NCBI GenBank assembly: GCA_018136815.1
Contig: CM030931.1
Coordinates: forward strand, 10,179,072-10,243,071
Length of the DNA: 64,000 bases
Source: Isochrysis galbana
Lineage: Eukaryota; Haptophyta; Isochrysidales; Isochrysidaceae
Direction of reading: 5' to 3'
Shown here: positions 23,439-33,428 of the stretch, one piece after another
How positions within the stretch are numbered: the stretch's first letter is position 1
Layout of the letters: each line of letters starts with the position of its first letter
The notes under the pieces: model-generated
Told to the model about the DNA's origin: nothing
The model's input: the letters and a program-made list of their open reading frames with translations, nothing else
The model's database searches: none
Made by a program: the position numbers and the translations under genes

Positions 23439-24381
23439 TACTCACATCGTGGATAGTAGCAAAGCATGCCAAGGCGCTGAGACGCCGCACCAAACAAAGC
23501 TCATCGACCCGCCCGTATGCAAACGCAAACGCCGGGTTGAATGCGCGTAGGAGCTCTTGCTCCGGGCCGCGCAGGTGATCCGCGAGCAGGTCGATTGTGG
23601 AGATGGACTGTTCCCAGGATCCGGATAAGGCTCCTGAGACTCCATCCTTGGCAACCCACGCGTCCGTAGGCGGCCTATCGACTTGGGTAGCGGGTGAAGA
23701 TACTTGGGAAGGCTTGGGCACGGGTGCAGTGGTGATGGGGTCCGCGCGCGGCGGCGAGGGCGGATTTGGCGGTGCAGAGGGCGGTGATGGGTCCATAGGA
23801 ACAGATTGAATCAATCTCTAGTGGGTGATTTCTAGCGAGAGACCACACACAACTCAGTAGGGGCTCAAGGGTACGAGGGGTCACGGTACGGCTTCGATCG
23901 CAGAGCGCTACGACGGCTGCTGGGTGCGTACGAAGACACGCCACACCACTTTCTAACATAAACAAGGGCAACACGTAATAAACACGGGAGCGAAAGCCAC
24001 GGTGGGTCAACAGAGAGAGCAAAGAAGGAACCAATTGGCCAGAAGAGAACTCGTCGTCCTAGAGAAGGATTGCACACAGAAAAGGCGCGAAAGGGATTCA
24101 TCCATGCTTAGTGAAGATCCTACAAGATTCATCGGCGAATAGCGTCTCAACGCGAGCACAGCGGCGTGCACTTTACCTATAGCTTTTCGTAACTTAGCCA
24201 TGGAGTAGCTGGTAGACTTAAAAAGTCTAGAAGCTCACAGAGGTGTTAGACTTACAGAGTCTAGATGCTTGAGGTTCTTGAGGGTGTACTTTAGCAAGCA
24301 AGATGCTCGCTACTTCCTTGGTCATCATCGACACGTGCTTACTACTCCCTTGATCTCCATGCCTGGGTGATCAGTCCAGCG

Positions 24382-24975
24382 CTAGAGCATATTCATATTC
24401 CGAGTAGAAAGAAGCCTGTAGAAGCTGCTTGGCCACGTGGGTATAATGGTAGACCAACATTGAATGAAGTGTAGTGATTGATAGAAGCGTGGAGACGTCG
24501 TAGACGTAGAGATAGACATAAGAACGAAGATTGATGATTTACCATCGCGGTTATAACGGTAGAGCGGAAAATAGCGAAATAGCCTGCAGAGGCTCGCGAA
24601 TGCGACATCGATGACGTCCAGCAGACGGGTGGGCGCAGTGGGCGGCGGGGGGTCGACGGCGAGCATCCGCGCGGCGGAAGGGCGGCGGGGTGGACCGCCT
24701 CCACGCTCCACGCGCTGCTTGTAGACGTCGTCGTCGGAGACGAGCGAGATCTTGAGCACGTCGCACGACACCTCCCCGGGCTGGCGGCTCGTGGCCTCGC
24801 GCGCGGGGAAGAGCGAGGCGAATGCGCGGTCCTCGACCGGGAAAGGAGACCAAATGAAGGCAAGCCGCCTAAGCGGTGCTGCTCCTTGCAACAAAATGGA
24901 GCGGCACATCGGTCCTCTAAACGATCCTCGAGATACGAGAACGCGCCGGAGACTTGTTGCACAAGGCCCCTCCAT
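24382..24975 (-). pseudogene. Unrecognised ORF inside the hAT element
   Basis: A 197-codon frame starting with a proper ATG near the right end of the element, where the first transposase exon would be expected for minus-strand transcription. Part of it looks globular (FPVEDRAFASLFPAREA and VLKISLVSDDDVYKQRV) but no BED zinc finger or other known domain is seen. It may be a decayed transposase N-terminus or captured host sequence. Confidence 0.2.
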
Positions 24976-24996
24976 TGAGTAAGACTGTGAAGATGT

Positions 24997-25022
24997 TAGC
25001 CTAATATCTAGATATTAGGCTA
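24997..25022. repeat. Perfect 26-bp palindrome
   Basis: Each arm is TAGCCTAATATCT; the two arms meet without a spacer. It lies inside the hAT element, followed by repeated catctagcatctagc words (25045-25075). Confidence 0.85.
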
Positions 25023-25396
25023 TCTACTTCCAAAAAGCACCATCTATATCTAGCATCTAGCATCTAGCTAGATAGCGCTAGGCCACTATTTGCATCTATC
25101 TAGATAGCTATGGGCGCCAAACCTAGTAATAAAGTATTAATAGGTACCTAACCAAGGCCGTAGGGCATGGGCGGACTTGCCAGCACCTTGCGCAAGCAAG
25201 CCTTGCGGGCGAAACGGCAACTAACTATGGATGGAGCTAACTACGGTTAAACATGTTTACTGTTCTATAACCCAAATAACCTGTATAGATATCCCAGCAA
25301 GAGCCCAAATATCCCTGAAATATCTAGAGATATCTATGTGGAGCAAATCCACCCAAATATCCAAGACAAATATCCGGATATTTGTGCTTACCCCTA

Positions 25397-25540
25397 GGGT
25401 CAGCAGGGCAGTGTGCTCCTGGCAAGCCATCAGGCATGCCAGGAGAGTGGGGGTGGTTACTTCCTCATGGCGGGGGAGGAGTGGAGAAAGGGGGGGGGCT
25501 CATGCCCCCCCATGGGTGAACCAAGTATAAATTTAGTTGT
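25397..25540 (+). repeat. Dispersed repeat A, copy 2, right half
   Basis: Continues the copy interrupted by the hAT element and runs to the end block catgggtgaaccaagtata near 25520. It aligns to 570-706 of copy 1. Confidence 0.75.
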
Positions 25541-26165
25541 GAGTGTCCGGGCTAGTCATGCTTGGCGCGTGTTGGTGTGTGGCTAGTGGCAGCGCAACGG
25601 CACTAAAGCTTACTCACCGGGCATTTATTTGAAAAATGATTAATCCTTGGACACCGAGTACCCAAGGAGGTGGAAAATAGTCGTTGAAATGCATTAAAAT
25701 ACGCGCGAGCGACCGGCGGCTACGGCTATTCCAACACGTCGATAAGCATCTTGCCTCCATACCATGCACATAGCGCTAGTCGCCGAGGCGAGCGCCACCA
25801 AAGTCGTAGATGGGAGAACACAAGAAGAGGCGAGAAGCACAACGCGAGTAGAATAGCCGCTAGCAGCACGAATAACAACCAGAGCTCCTAGCTAGGCCCT
25901 AATCCATGATGCCTTCATTGTAATAGCCCACCACTAGACTAGCTTGCCCGTCATTCCGGTCAAGAGGCTCGCACCTCAGTCTTCCTGGCGACCGCAACGT
26001 CTTCCTCACGATTGCAATGTCGTCCAAAGCGAACATCTCATGCTGAACTTCTCCTCCGAAGCTGGAGTGACAGGAAGTGGATCATCGAGCCCCAATTCGA
26101 TAGATAAGCACGTTGACCGCCCTTGAAGATGTGACGGGATGATTCACAATGCACATGGAAGAGGC
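25541..26165. other. Gene-free stretch downstream of the Frag1-like gene
   Basis: No recognised gene or repeat. 26130-26165 is the presumed 3' flank of the minus-strand membrane-protein gene. Confidence 0.45.
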
Positions 26166-27383
26166 TTATACGAGCATTTTCATCCCACGAGCTGCACGTT
26201 GCTTTTGTGCGAATTTTTTCACAGTCGGAATATCATCCATGACATCAATAGCTTGAGTCATTCCTGCGCTAGCAATGGCCCAGTAGAGGAAGCCCAAGAA
26301 CTCAAAGATCACGGAGTACTTATTCTGCGTAACACGACCGCCCGCATCGCAGTTGAACTTGGTGCAAGGATATTGATAAAAGTCAGCATTCGGATCCCAC
26401 CGGCATTTCCACCCGCCCTCACGCTGGTCGGCCCACCTCTGTTGCAGAGGCGGTAGGCTGGCGCCAGTACAGTCGTCCATTGTCTGGTGCAGGATGCACA
26501 CATCCACAAGCTTGGTGCCCTTCCCGGAGAGGGCGAGAAAATACCCCCAGATGACAAAGTAGATGAGCATCAAGGTGAATGTGAAGTTGGAAATGAGGAA
26601 GGTGTAGAAGGCATATGACTTAGGCCCACCCGGCTTCATGTTGCTGAATCCTTGTCCGGCTATGGGACCAGCCGCCCGCAGCTGGAACCCGACGAATGTG
26701 AGAAAGATGCCTCCGGCGATGCCGAATGTGTGTGGCCCAGCAGACATGACCTCCTCATAGCAGAACTCATAGTAGTCCGACGGCTGCATATGGCAGTTGC
26801 CCGCAAGGGACGGCATGATTCCTGTAATCGTTGTCAATGCAAATCCGATGCGCATCAACCATTCTCCCCACAACGACTCCATATGATACGGCGCTGGTTT
26901 CTGATCTAGTTCTGCCTCACGCTTAACACGGTTGCGCGCCAGTTCGTCAACACGCTCAAAGAAGATATAGGCAATGAGCACCAGCATTACGAAGAGAAGC
27001 ACGTACCCTTCGAACATGATATTTGCCGTCAGGAACGAAATCGACGGTGCTGACTCCGCCCACGACGAGCAGCCGAGCGTGCAATCAATGACTCGCCATC
27101 CGATGACTGCACCCATCGCCACGAAGAAGGGTGGGATGAGGAAGAAGGTGCCCATGTGATTCTGTGCAATGGGCCGCTCTCCAGTGGCGGCCTCGCCGAG
27201 ACCTGAGTAGCAAAAGATGAGGACGAAGAGCAGCGCGCCGAGTGCCGAGCCCCAGAAGAGCACCTTTGCAGGCATAGAGTATTCGTCATCGGGCGCACAC
27301 TCAAATGGGGTGGTATTGCCCACGAAGATAGAGCGGTCGGCGTACCACGTTATGTTCGGGTTCCAGGAGGACTCCGTCGTCAT
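26166..27383 (-). CDS. Seven-helix membrane protein, Frag1/DRAM/Sfk1-like
   Basis: A single uninterrupted exon from the ATG at 27383 gives 405 aa. About seven hydrophobic segments are visible, near residues 39-60, 79-100, 125-143, 180-200, 223-240, 262-290 and 367-383. Two N-glycosylation sequons (NIT, NTT) lie in the short N-terminal part. The loop AESAPSISFLTANIMFEGYV resembles the PxIS...PE pattern of the Frag1/DRAM/CWH43 N-terminal family, whose members act in lysosome/autophagy or GPI-lipid remodelling. A Cys-rich lumenal loop near 295-355 (DVCILHQTMDDC, KCRWDP, YPCTKFNC) separates helices six and seven and is probably disulphide-bonded. The C-terminus is basic and likely cytosolic. Membrane topology is well supported; the family name is tentative. 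Confidence 0.7.
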   Translation of the reverse strand: MTTESSWNPNITWYADRSIFVGNTTPFECAPDDEYSMPAKVLFWGSALGALLFVLIFCYSGLGEAATGERPIAQNHMGTFFLIPPFFVAMGAVIGWRVIDCTLGCSSWAESAPSISFLTANIMFEGYVLLFVMLVLIAYIFFERVDELARNRVKREAELDQKPAPYHMESLWGEWLMRIGFALTTITGIMPSLAGNCHMQPSDYYEFCYEEVMSAGPHTFGIAGGIFLTFVGFQLRAAGPIAGQGFSNMKPGGPKSYAFYTFLISNFTFTLMLIYFVIWGYFLALSGKGTKLVDVCILHQTMDDCTGASLPPLQQRWADQREGGWKCRWDPNADFYQYPCTKFNCDAGGRVTQNKYSVIFEFLGFLYWAIASAGMTQAIDVMDDIPTVKKFAQKQRAARGMKMLV

Positions 27384-28679
27384 AGCGCGCGACGAGGGGC
27401 GAAGGCGCGCGCGGCGGGTGGGGGCGGGGCGGGGGAGGAGGGGGGGAGGAGGGGAGGGCGCGGGGAGAGGCCGGATGCGGGAGGGAAGCTGGCGATGGAG
27501 GAGAAGTGGAGCAGAGCAGCGACTCCCCCACAAACGAGGGGAAGAGGAAAAAGGAGAGAGGGAAAAGGGGGAGAGTCAAGAAGAAGAGGACAAGGCCGAG
27601 GGGGAGGGGCGAATCATGGGATACTACAAGGAAGGAATAGAGATGTGACTGAAGTAAGGAAAGAAGACACAAAGAAGCGCGAGTGGTATAGCCCTCGAAC
27701 GAACGCACCCGCTCTAATAAAGATTAGACTCCTCCACGGCGGAGAGAGCAGGTGTGGAGGAGTCCTTCTACGAGGAGTGTGCGTGTATAGTACGTGTGTG
27801 TGGGTGGGTGGGGTGGGGTGGGGTGGGGTGGGGGGGTGCCTCTCAGCAGAAGGGGGCCGCGGGGGGGGGGGGGGGTTGTTGGAAGGGGGGGGGGGGCGTC
27901 CCTTGAAGAAGAAGAAGATGTGTGCATGGATGGGCCCTAAAAGTACTAAGAGACTGAAGAAGAAGAAGAGAATGAGGGATTCTTTACCTTGACTCTCTAC
28001 TGCTCTTAAGTAATGAACAGCAGAAAAATGACAAAATGCGGCGCCAGTCAGTAGGAATACTCTACTTTCATTCTTTAGTTCTTTCTTAGTTTCTCTGTGC
28101 CGCGCATCACAGTGTGCGGTGAGCACTGTTTTTATTTTCTACACGGTGTCGATTGACGCCAGCTCGTTGGTGGCGTCGAAGAGTGCAGGATGCTGTCGAA
28201 TCCAGAATACCTCTTACTACTTCTCAATTATCTCTGTACACACTAGGCGGGAACCTACTTTATAAGTGGGTGTCAATGGTCAATGGGGCCCTCGCGCCCC
28301 CCTCACTCCATCACTCCATCGCGGACACCCCCCGGGGTGGGGGTGGGCCCGTAGAATCAACCTCAGCCCCTGCCTTCTGCCTTCAAGCAGGGGCTGGGCA
28401 CTCATCAAGCTAGCCCCGCTAGATCCCTAGTGGGCGCGGGCCGCGAAGTGCACTCTCACGCCCGCGTTGGGCCTACGACCCTCGAGCTGATTCCCCCCCC
28501 CCCCCCATCCATGGTCGCAGGCACACAAGGGCCTCAGGGCGACTCCCATGGCTAGATGGCCGGCGAGGCGAGCTTGGGAGAGGCATAGAAGGGCCAGGGC
28601 CCAGGCGCCCAGGCCCAGGGGCTGAGCCCCGGCCTCCACTAGCACTAGCCTCCATCTCCACCTCCACAGCCCACTAAGC
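27384..28679. repeat. Low-complexity, G-rich and repeat-filled stretch
   Basis: 27400-27640 is purine-rich 5' flank of the membrane-protein gene. 27800-27900 has gtgggtgggg repeats and runs of up to a dozen G. 27970-28250 is unremarkable. 28270-28400 is repeat F, which recurs reversed at 36380-36470 and 43175-43262 (shared blocks cgcccccctcactccat, gcggacaccc, gggtgggcccgta, caacctcagcccctgcc). 28490-28506 is a C run. Confidence 0.6.
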
Positions 28680-29570
28680 GAAAAAAACTATTGTTATAGT
28701 TTTAGCGATGGAGCGCGCGCCGACCGCTCCCACCTCCCAGCCCCCCGCCGTCACGACGCCCCACAGGGGCCGCCCCAAGCCGCCGGAGCCGAAGCGCTCG
28801 CAGGCCGCCCCACTGACCGACAGCGACGTCGAAATGATCCTCCCACCCTCGCCTCCCCACCAGCCACAGAAGCAGGGGACAGGAAGGGCCCTGTTCCCTG
28901 CAGACCAGCAGAGCCAGCCTCTGGCTCTGCCGCCTCACTCCACTGAACCACCAACCCAACAAGGACTCCCCATGGTGGGTGGCAGCCATGCTGCCACCCC
29001 CATGGTGGTAACTCCTACCAGCAGTGCACCCCTCGGGGGCGGGCACTTCACACAACAGACAATCTTGGGGGCCTTTACGGCAACCAACCCACTCCCTTCC
29101 CCACAGGCTCGCCTCATTCGCCCATCCTGGCCCCTCGTGACCAGCCCATTGCTCCAACCTCCCCTCCCCCCCTGGTCGACAGGCAGACAGGTGCAGACTG
29201 GGGGCCCCAGAGGCTCAGGAGCGCCAGCGAGGGAGAGGCAGGGGAGGCCAGGGCCCAGCCCCAGCCTCCTGTGCCCCCTGAGCTGGCCTCCAGGAGCCTC
29301 CAGGGGCCGCCAGAGGGCAGCTGGAGGCCTGCCGCAGGCGCGCCATCGCGCGTGCCGCAGGAGAGGGGAGAGAGAGCGCGGAAAAGGGGGTGGGCGCGAG
29401 CGAGAGCTCCGCCCACCTGAAAATCGGTAAGTCTCGCGCCTGTTTATAGGATAAGACGAGACAGAGTGAGCCGCCCACTCGGAGACACAGGAGGAAGGGG
29501 AGGAAAGATCACCGGGGGGGGGCGCGGGCCACCGGACCATATCTAAGCCCTCCACCCCAATCCCCCTAGT
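28680..29570 (+). mobile_element. LINE-like element, 5' fragment fused to repeat A
   Basis: The 5' block ctattgttatagttttagcg immediately before the ATG is repeated at 61160-61180 on the other strand, and the first 125 codons match the ORF there. At 29103 the homology switches to repeat A, which continues to 29570. Either repeat A is part of the element or this copy is chimeric. Confidence 0.65.
28708..29430 (+). CDS. LINE-like ORF1, N-terminal part
   Basis: The 240-codon frame matches the minus-strand ORF starting at 61160 over residues 1-125. Both begin MERAPTAP, carry RGRPKPPEPKR (residues 20-30, AT-hook-like), a VEM-PPSPP block and, at 116-123, QQTILGAF (QQTITGAF in the other copy), which resembles a PCNA-interacting peptide but lacks the second aromatic residue. 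The rest, from about residue 131, is read from repeat A and is Pro/Arg/Gly-rich low complexity. No zinc knuckle, RRM or reverse transcriptase is present. The two copies encode different C-termini, so this is probably a truncated or rearranged gag-like ORF. Confidence 0.5.
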   Translation: MERAPTAPTSQPPAVTTPHRGRPKPPEPKRSQAAPLTDSDVEMILPPSPPHQPQKQGTGRALFPADQQSQPLALPPHSTEPPTQQGLPMVGGSHAATPMVVTPTSSAPLGGGHFTQQTILGAFTATNPLPSPQARLIRPSWPLVTSPLLQPPLPPWSTGRQVQTGGPRGSGAPARERQGRPGPSPSLLCPLSWPPGASRGRQRAAGGLPQARHRACRRRGERERGKGGGRERELRPPENR

Positions 29571-29706
29571 AGTGTACGGGGGGAGCCGCCTGATGGCGGG
29601 GGGAGAAGGGCCGGGGAATGGGGGTGTAGAGAGTATGCTACGTGCTACTTGCAGTGGGTAGTGGTTCCATTCGCCGCGAGTGCGGTAAGAATATTAAAAG
29701 GTTTTC
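29561..29706 (+). repeat. Dispersed repeat B, copy 2
   Basis: Nearly identical to 8767-8922 and ends in the same gcggtaagaatattaaaagg block. It follows the LINE-like fragment directly and is itself followed at 29745-29845 by a block shared with 58335-58420 (tttgatttcagtcgagtta, gagaaagtcgtggg, gtgttttcctgggtgt). Confidence 0.8.
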
Positions 29707-29871
29707 TTTTTCTGATCGTTGTCCGTCGCTGTCTGATATCGGAGTGTTTGGAGTTTGGGTTTGATTTCAGTCGAGTTACGTGAGAAAGTCGTGGGACGAG
29801 AGTCGGAGTGTTTTCCTGGGTGTTTGTGTCCGTGTGGAATAGGGCGCAGGCTCTATTCATGAGGACAAGCC

Positions 29872-30177
29872 TCAAAGGGGTGAGAGAGAGGGGGTAATGG
29901 AGTCTTGAGAGCGAGATGCGCGCGACATCGCACCGCACGAGCCGGCGTCACACATCACACATCGAGACTCTTCCGGACACCACTCTTCCATCTCCTTCTT
30001 CGCCAATGTGTCCGCCACCTTCTTTGCCACACTCTCCGCATGGTTACGGCGTGAGAGGGCCCGCTGCAACTCATCCTTGAGCTGCGCGATCTCGAAACGT
30101 TGGAGCGCGATCTCGGCCTCGAGAGCCCGCTCACGGGCAGAGGGGCGGTTGGGCGGGGGCTCGCTGCGGCGTGGCAT
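29872..30177 (-). CDS. Small coiled-coil ORF, function unknown
   Basis: A 101-codon frame from an ATG at 30177. Residues about 12-66 form a charged heptad-like helix (ALEAEIALQRFEIAQLKDEL and following). A short Cys-bearing part (CPEESRCVMCDAGSC) comes next and then a Ser-rich tail. It borders repeats B/E and could be a domesticated or decayed element gene; a (GA/GGAG)-rich upstream region follows. No family recognised. Confidence 0.25.
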   Translation of the reverse strand: MPRRSEPPPNRPSARERALEAEIALQRFEIAQLKDELQRALSRRNHAESVAKKVADTLAKKEMEEWCPEESRCVMCDAGSCGAMSRASRSQDSITPSLSPL

Positions 30178-30497
30178 GGTGCTACAGGAGGTGTGGAGCG
30201 AAAGAGCGAGGGGACAAGGCGGGAGGAGGGGGAGAAGTCGCCCGCTGCCGCGATGGAGGGAAACGCAGAACGGGAGAGAAAAGGGGATTTAATTTTTACA
30301 AACGAAGCATAGTGGTGGTGGTGGCGAGAATATTAAGAAATTTTTTTCTATGTTTATGCCACTAACTCATGTTACATGTTATTTGTACTTCCTCATGACC
30401 AACTTACTAGCTCTCAGTTGTCATTTGGATGTGGGAATAGCTTAGGCAAGGCGCAATAAGGCTCGAACATTGTCATTTCAAGCACCTCGTTCATCTC

Positions 30498-33377
30498 TCA
30501 TCCTCGCCAACACGGCCCACACGCGGGCGTCGATGCAGAGGATGGCAATTGAGAGGAAAATGTCGCCTTGCCGGCACGGTCACGTGTCGCCGACATTGCT
30601 CCACCCCGTTCGATCGTACTTGACGTTGCACAAATGTCAGTTCTACCTGCACCTACATGCAGACATCTCGCTGTTGGCCAAAAGGCGCGCTTGGGATAGA
30701 CATCTGGTGGGAGACGACACGATCCTTGAAGCGGGTTGCACAATGCGCCAGGATCTCGGACTGACCGAGGGAGACTTCTAAGCCATCCCTCACACCGGCT
30801 TCGAAGGTGTGCGGCCCGAAGCCTCTGCTGCCGCGTCGTCTCACTCTCGGTCTCCATGGAGTCTACCTTAGGTACTGATACGTTGGATAGAAGTCGTAGC
30901 TCACTGTCAAGCCGTCCTACGCAGGTGTTAATGACCACCTCATGACAGAATTCGTCAGAACACAACATATCATAACATCTGAAGCTCAAACGAGCCACCA
31001 GCGGCGAGTCTCGAGGTGCACCCCGCTCGCAGCGCTCCTGCGACAAATGCTCCCATCTATGTAAGGCGGCCCAAACTTCCTCGGCTGTCCAAGGGCATGG
31101 ACGGCCTGGCGACAGCAATGCATAGTCCACCCCGCAATGAATTTGCACAACGTCGAAAGCTATACGGCTAGCCTTCCGCAGCATCTCCAGGTCAAGTGTG
31201 CATGCATCACCTTGCACATCGGCCAATCGAACAATCTCTAGCTCCTGCATGGCGCCCAGTGCCGTGAAGCTTGACGGGGTAGACGGTGCTCCACCACTTT
31301 CGCCGGACAGAGACTTGAGGGGAGTCGCGAGCAAGGACCAAAGCCCATCGAGATCCACAATATGTTGTGAACGTCCCTCCCGCGAATCCTTCCGGAGGGG
31401 CACGCTAAGCTGGGCGATACCCTGCGATGAGTCGACTGCTATCGAAGCCAAACTAGACATCGCACGTCTTGGTGACGTATGAGTCTTGCTTGACTGCGTG
31501 CCGCGTTGCAATGCTCGGGGCGAGTCCGGGCTTTCACCAATTGTTTGCCTTAGACGGCGTGCAGCAGCATGCTGTGCCTCCGAAAGCACATGAGCCCTGC
31601 ACCCAAAGGCGACGTTGCAGGGCGCGCAGCGCGAACTATGAATTGGCCTCCCGGCACTCATGTTGACGACAACGACGCGCAAATCTGTAACCACGATTGT
31701 GCCATCGGCGGCGTAGTTCTTGCGGATCCAAGGCGATGAGCAGTTAAAGGACGGCAGCACAGCCAACCGCCCAGTGATCGCAGCTAGATTGACAAGCCTT
31801 CGGATGAGGCGCCTCGCCGCCATCCCGTTGTCATCAGCCGCTTCCGCCTTCCTCAGATCAGGAGAATTAGGTGCGATACTGAGTATCCGCCTGTCAGCAT
31901 AGAGCTGGGCGGCACGGCCCCTCCAGCGGCAGTGCGCGAGCATTCGTTCCTCCAGCGGAGAAGCCAGTCCGCCAAAATCTGATTCCAGCTCGCTGTCGCG
32001 CCAACGTCGCGCCCGATGCTTTCGCCTCAGATCACTACTAGCTGCATTTGAATGGTCTGGAGTGGCAAGTGGTGGCGCGATGTTGTACGCCCTCTCCGAA
32101 AAAAAGCCCGCCAGATGTTGCCATTCCCACTTTGCTCCATGATCAGGGTCAAAACTCGACAAGCACCACCGGCAGCGAACGCCCAATAAGTGGGCCACCG
32201 CCGCCGGTGCGGGGCGTCTGGAGAATACCCCGTCCATCTGTGCCCTCCATGCTTGTGGGAAAAGCCATGGCGCAGCAAGGGCAGCGTGCTCTACTCTCGA
32301 CTCGCCGTGCACCCACAAATCGGCATATCGCATGCGCCAAGTTGGGCATGAGACATCGGAGCTGCAGTTCCAAGTGAATTCAACTGATGGAGAGCAGCGT
32401 TCTTTGCAGCGCCTACTGGCACATCTTTGGTTGCATCTTGACACGTTTGCCCCAAGAACTCGGCTCCTAAGTATAGGTATGAGAGATCCAGCTGCTGCAT
32501 TTGTTGGTGGCTTCAAAGCTTGGCCGTGCGGCCACTGCATTCGGTGTGCATTACGTGTGTATTGGGGATTACAGAGATGCGTCCGGGCCAAGAATCGGTT
32601 TTCGCAGGCCGCTCCCCAGTTGTTCTTACCTGTAGCGGCCGTGATCAGCACATCTCCAAGAAAGGCCTGGTCGAATGGTACTGACGACCTAGAAGATATA
32701 TTGACCGAAATAGCAGCCCGGGTGCGACGAGCTACCTCCCCGATGACCCACTGTGCCCCTCCTCCAGCGCGAGTGTTCTGTGCGTACCAAAGACCGCCAT
32801 TGACGGGGGTTTCCAAGAGCAGGATGAGATTGACATCTGCATATGGCGGGGCTTTTAAGATCGCATAGGGATCAGACAAAATGACGGTGTCGGTGTCCAT
32901 ATTGATAATGTTCACCTTGCCCGTCGCGAGCAGCAGAGCGGCGATGTGGTATCGCGTTGCCCAGAGCTGTTCAATCGAGCAGTAGTGGTTCGGCCGCGCG
33001 GCGCTCACGCAAGATGGCCCACTCCCCCATTGTATCCAACCACTGTGATTGTTGAGGGCGTGACTGAAGTAGCATGGTACCGGGTCGATCCCGTGCGATG
33101 TAGCAAGCTTCTGCATTGCCTCGCACGTCTCCTTCCCATCACCCAGCGGGAGGAAGTGTTCAAATGAGATGCTCCTCAGGTGGATTAGCAGAGATAGAGC
33201 GCCGGAAATTCCACAGAAGTCAAAGGAGAAAAGGATCATCTCACCGCGGAATGCACGCGACGCAATTGCCGCCGAGAGAGCACCTGGCAGAGCGAGGTCG
33301 GACGGCGGCGGCGGCGAGGCGGCGAGCGGCATATATGCAGCAGAGGCGTAAGCCGATGTGGCACAGCACTCCACCAT
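30498..33377 (-). CDS. Large putative glycosyltransferase (nucleotide-diphospho-sugar transferase-like)
   Basis: One long exon; from the first ATG at 33377 it gives 959 aa, although an upstream exon cannot be excluded. The first 300 residues fit the nucleotide-diphospho-sugar transferase fold: SIEQLWATRYHIAALLLATG, the DxD motif DTDTV (161-165) in INMDTDTVILSDPY, then NGGLWYAQN and FDQAFLGD. The DxD binds the metal and the sugar nucleotide. The second half (residues about 510-900) is a separate Cys-containing domain starting with RRLIRRLVNLAAITGRLAVLP, a pattern reminiscent of fucosyltransferase-like or other Golgi GT N-terminal helices. Expected location is the Golgi lumen, though no clear N-terminal signal anchor is visible, which argues for a missing first exon. 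Donor and acceptor sugars cannot be told. Confidence 0.65.
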   Translation of the reverse strand: MVECCATSAYASAAYMPLAASPPPPSDLALPGALSAAIASRAFRGEMILFSFDFCGISGALSLLIHLRSISFEHFLPLGDGKETCEAMQKLATSHGIDPVPCYFSHALNNHSGWIQWGSGPSCVSAARPNHYCSIEQLWATRYHIAALLLATGKVNIINMDTDTVILSDPYAILKAPPYADVNLILLLETPVNGGLWYAQNTRAGGGAQWVIGEVARRTRAAISVNISSRSSVPFDQAFLGDVLITAATGKNNWGAACENRFLARTHLCNPQYTRNAHRMQWPHGQALKPPTNAAAGSLIPILRSRVLGANVSRCNQRCASRRCKERCSPSVEFTWNCSSDVSCPTWRMRYADLWVHGESRVEHAALAAPWLFPQAWRAQMDGVFSRRPAPAAVAHLLGVRCRWCLSSFDPDHGAKWEWQHLAGFFSERAYNIAPPLATPDHSNAASSDLRRKHRARRWRDSELESDFGGLASPLEERMLAHCRWRGRAAQLYADRRILSIAPNSPDLRKAEAADDNGMAARRLIRRLVNLAAITGRLAVLPSFNCSSPWIRKNYAADGTIVVTDLRVVVVNMSAGRPIHSSRCAPCNVAFGCRAHVLSEAQHAAARRLRQTIGESPDSPRALQRGTQSSKTHTSPRRAMSSLASIAVDSSQGIAQLSVPLRKDSREGRSQHIVDLDGLWSLLATPLKSLSGESGGAPSTPSSFTALGAMQELEIVRLADVQGDACTLDLEMLRKASRIAFDVVQIHCGVDYALLSPGRPCPWTAEEVWAALHRWEHLSQERCERGAPRDSPLVARLSFRCYDMLCSDEFCHEVVINTCVGRLDSELRLLSNVSVPKVDSMETESETTRQQRLRAAHLRSRCEGWLRSLPRSVRDPGALCNPLQGSCRLPPDVYPKRAFWPTARCLHVGAGRTDICATSSTIERGGAMSATRDRAGKATFSSQLPSSASTPACGPCWRG

Positions 33378-33428
33378 TGCGTGCTTGCTGTGCCGGAGTA
33401 CAGAAGGCTGAGCAAGGTTCAAACCCAC

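Larger units (their letters stand above)
22854..25396. mobile_element. hAT DNA transposon, degenerate, inserted in repeat A
   Basis: A 2543-bp element bounded by a perfect 8-bp target duplication GGGTCAGC (22846-22853 and 25397-25404). Both ends carry TAGGGGTAAGCA followed by CAA(G/A)TATCC; at the left end the taagcag word is triplicated. Both subterminal regions carry copies of cccaaatatcc (two near 22898 and 22947, two near 25302 and 25351). The TAGGG start, 8-bp duplication and subterminal repeats are typical of hAT. Inside, on the minus strand, is a hAT dimerisation domain (23115-23438). The coding capacity is otherwise broken. Confidence 0.9.

Noticed and set aside
31198-31482. Plus-strand frames within 30498-33377
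   Set aside because: Shadows of the long minus-strand glycosyltransferase exon.
33409-33428. ggttcaaaccc, another B-box look-alike
   Set aside because: It overlaps the 5' end of the glycosyltransferase reading frame and no tRNA cloverleaf can be drawn.
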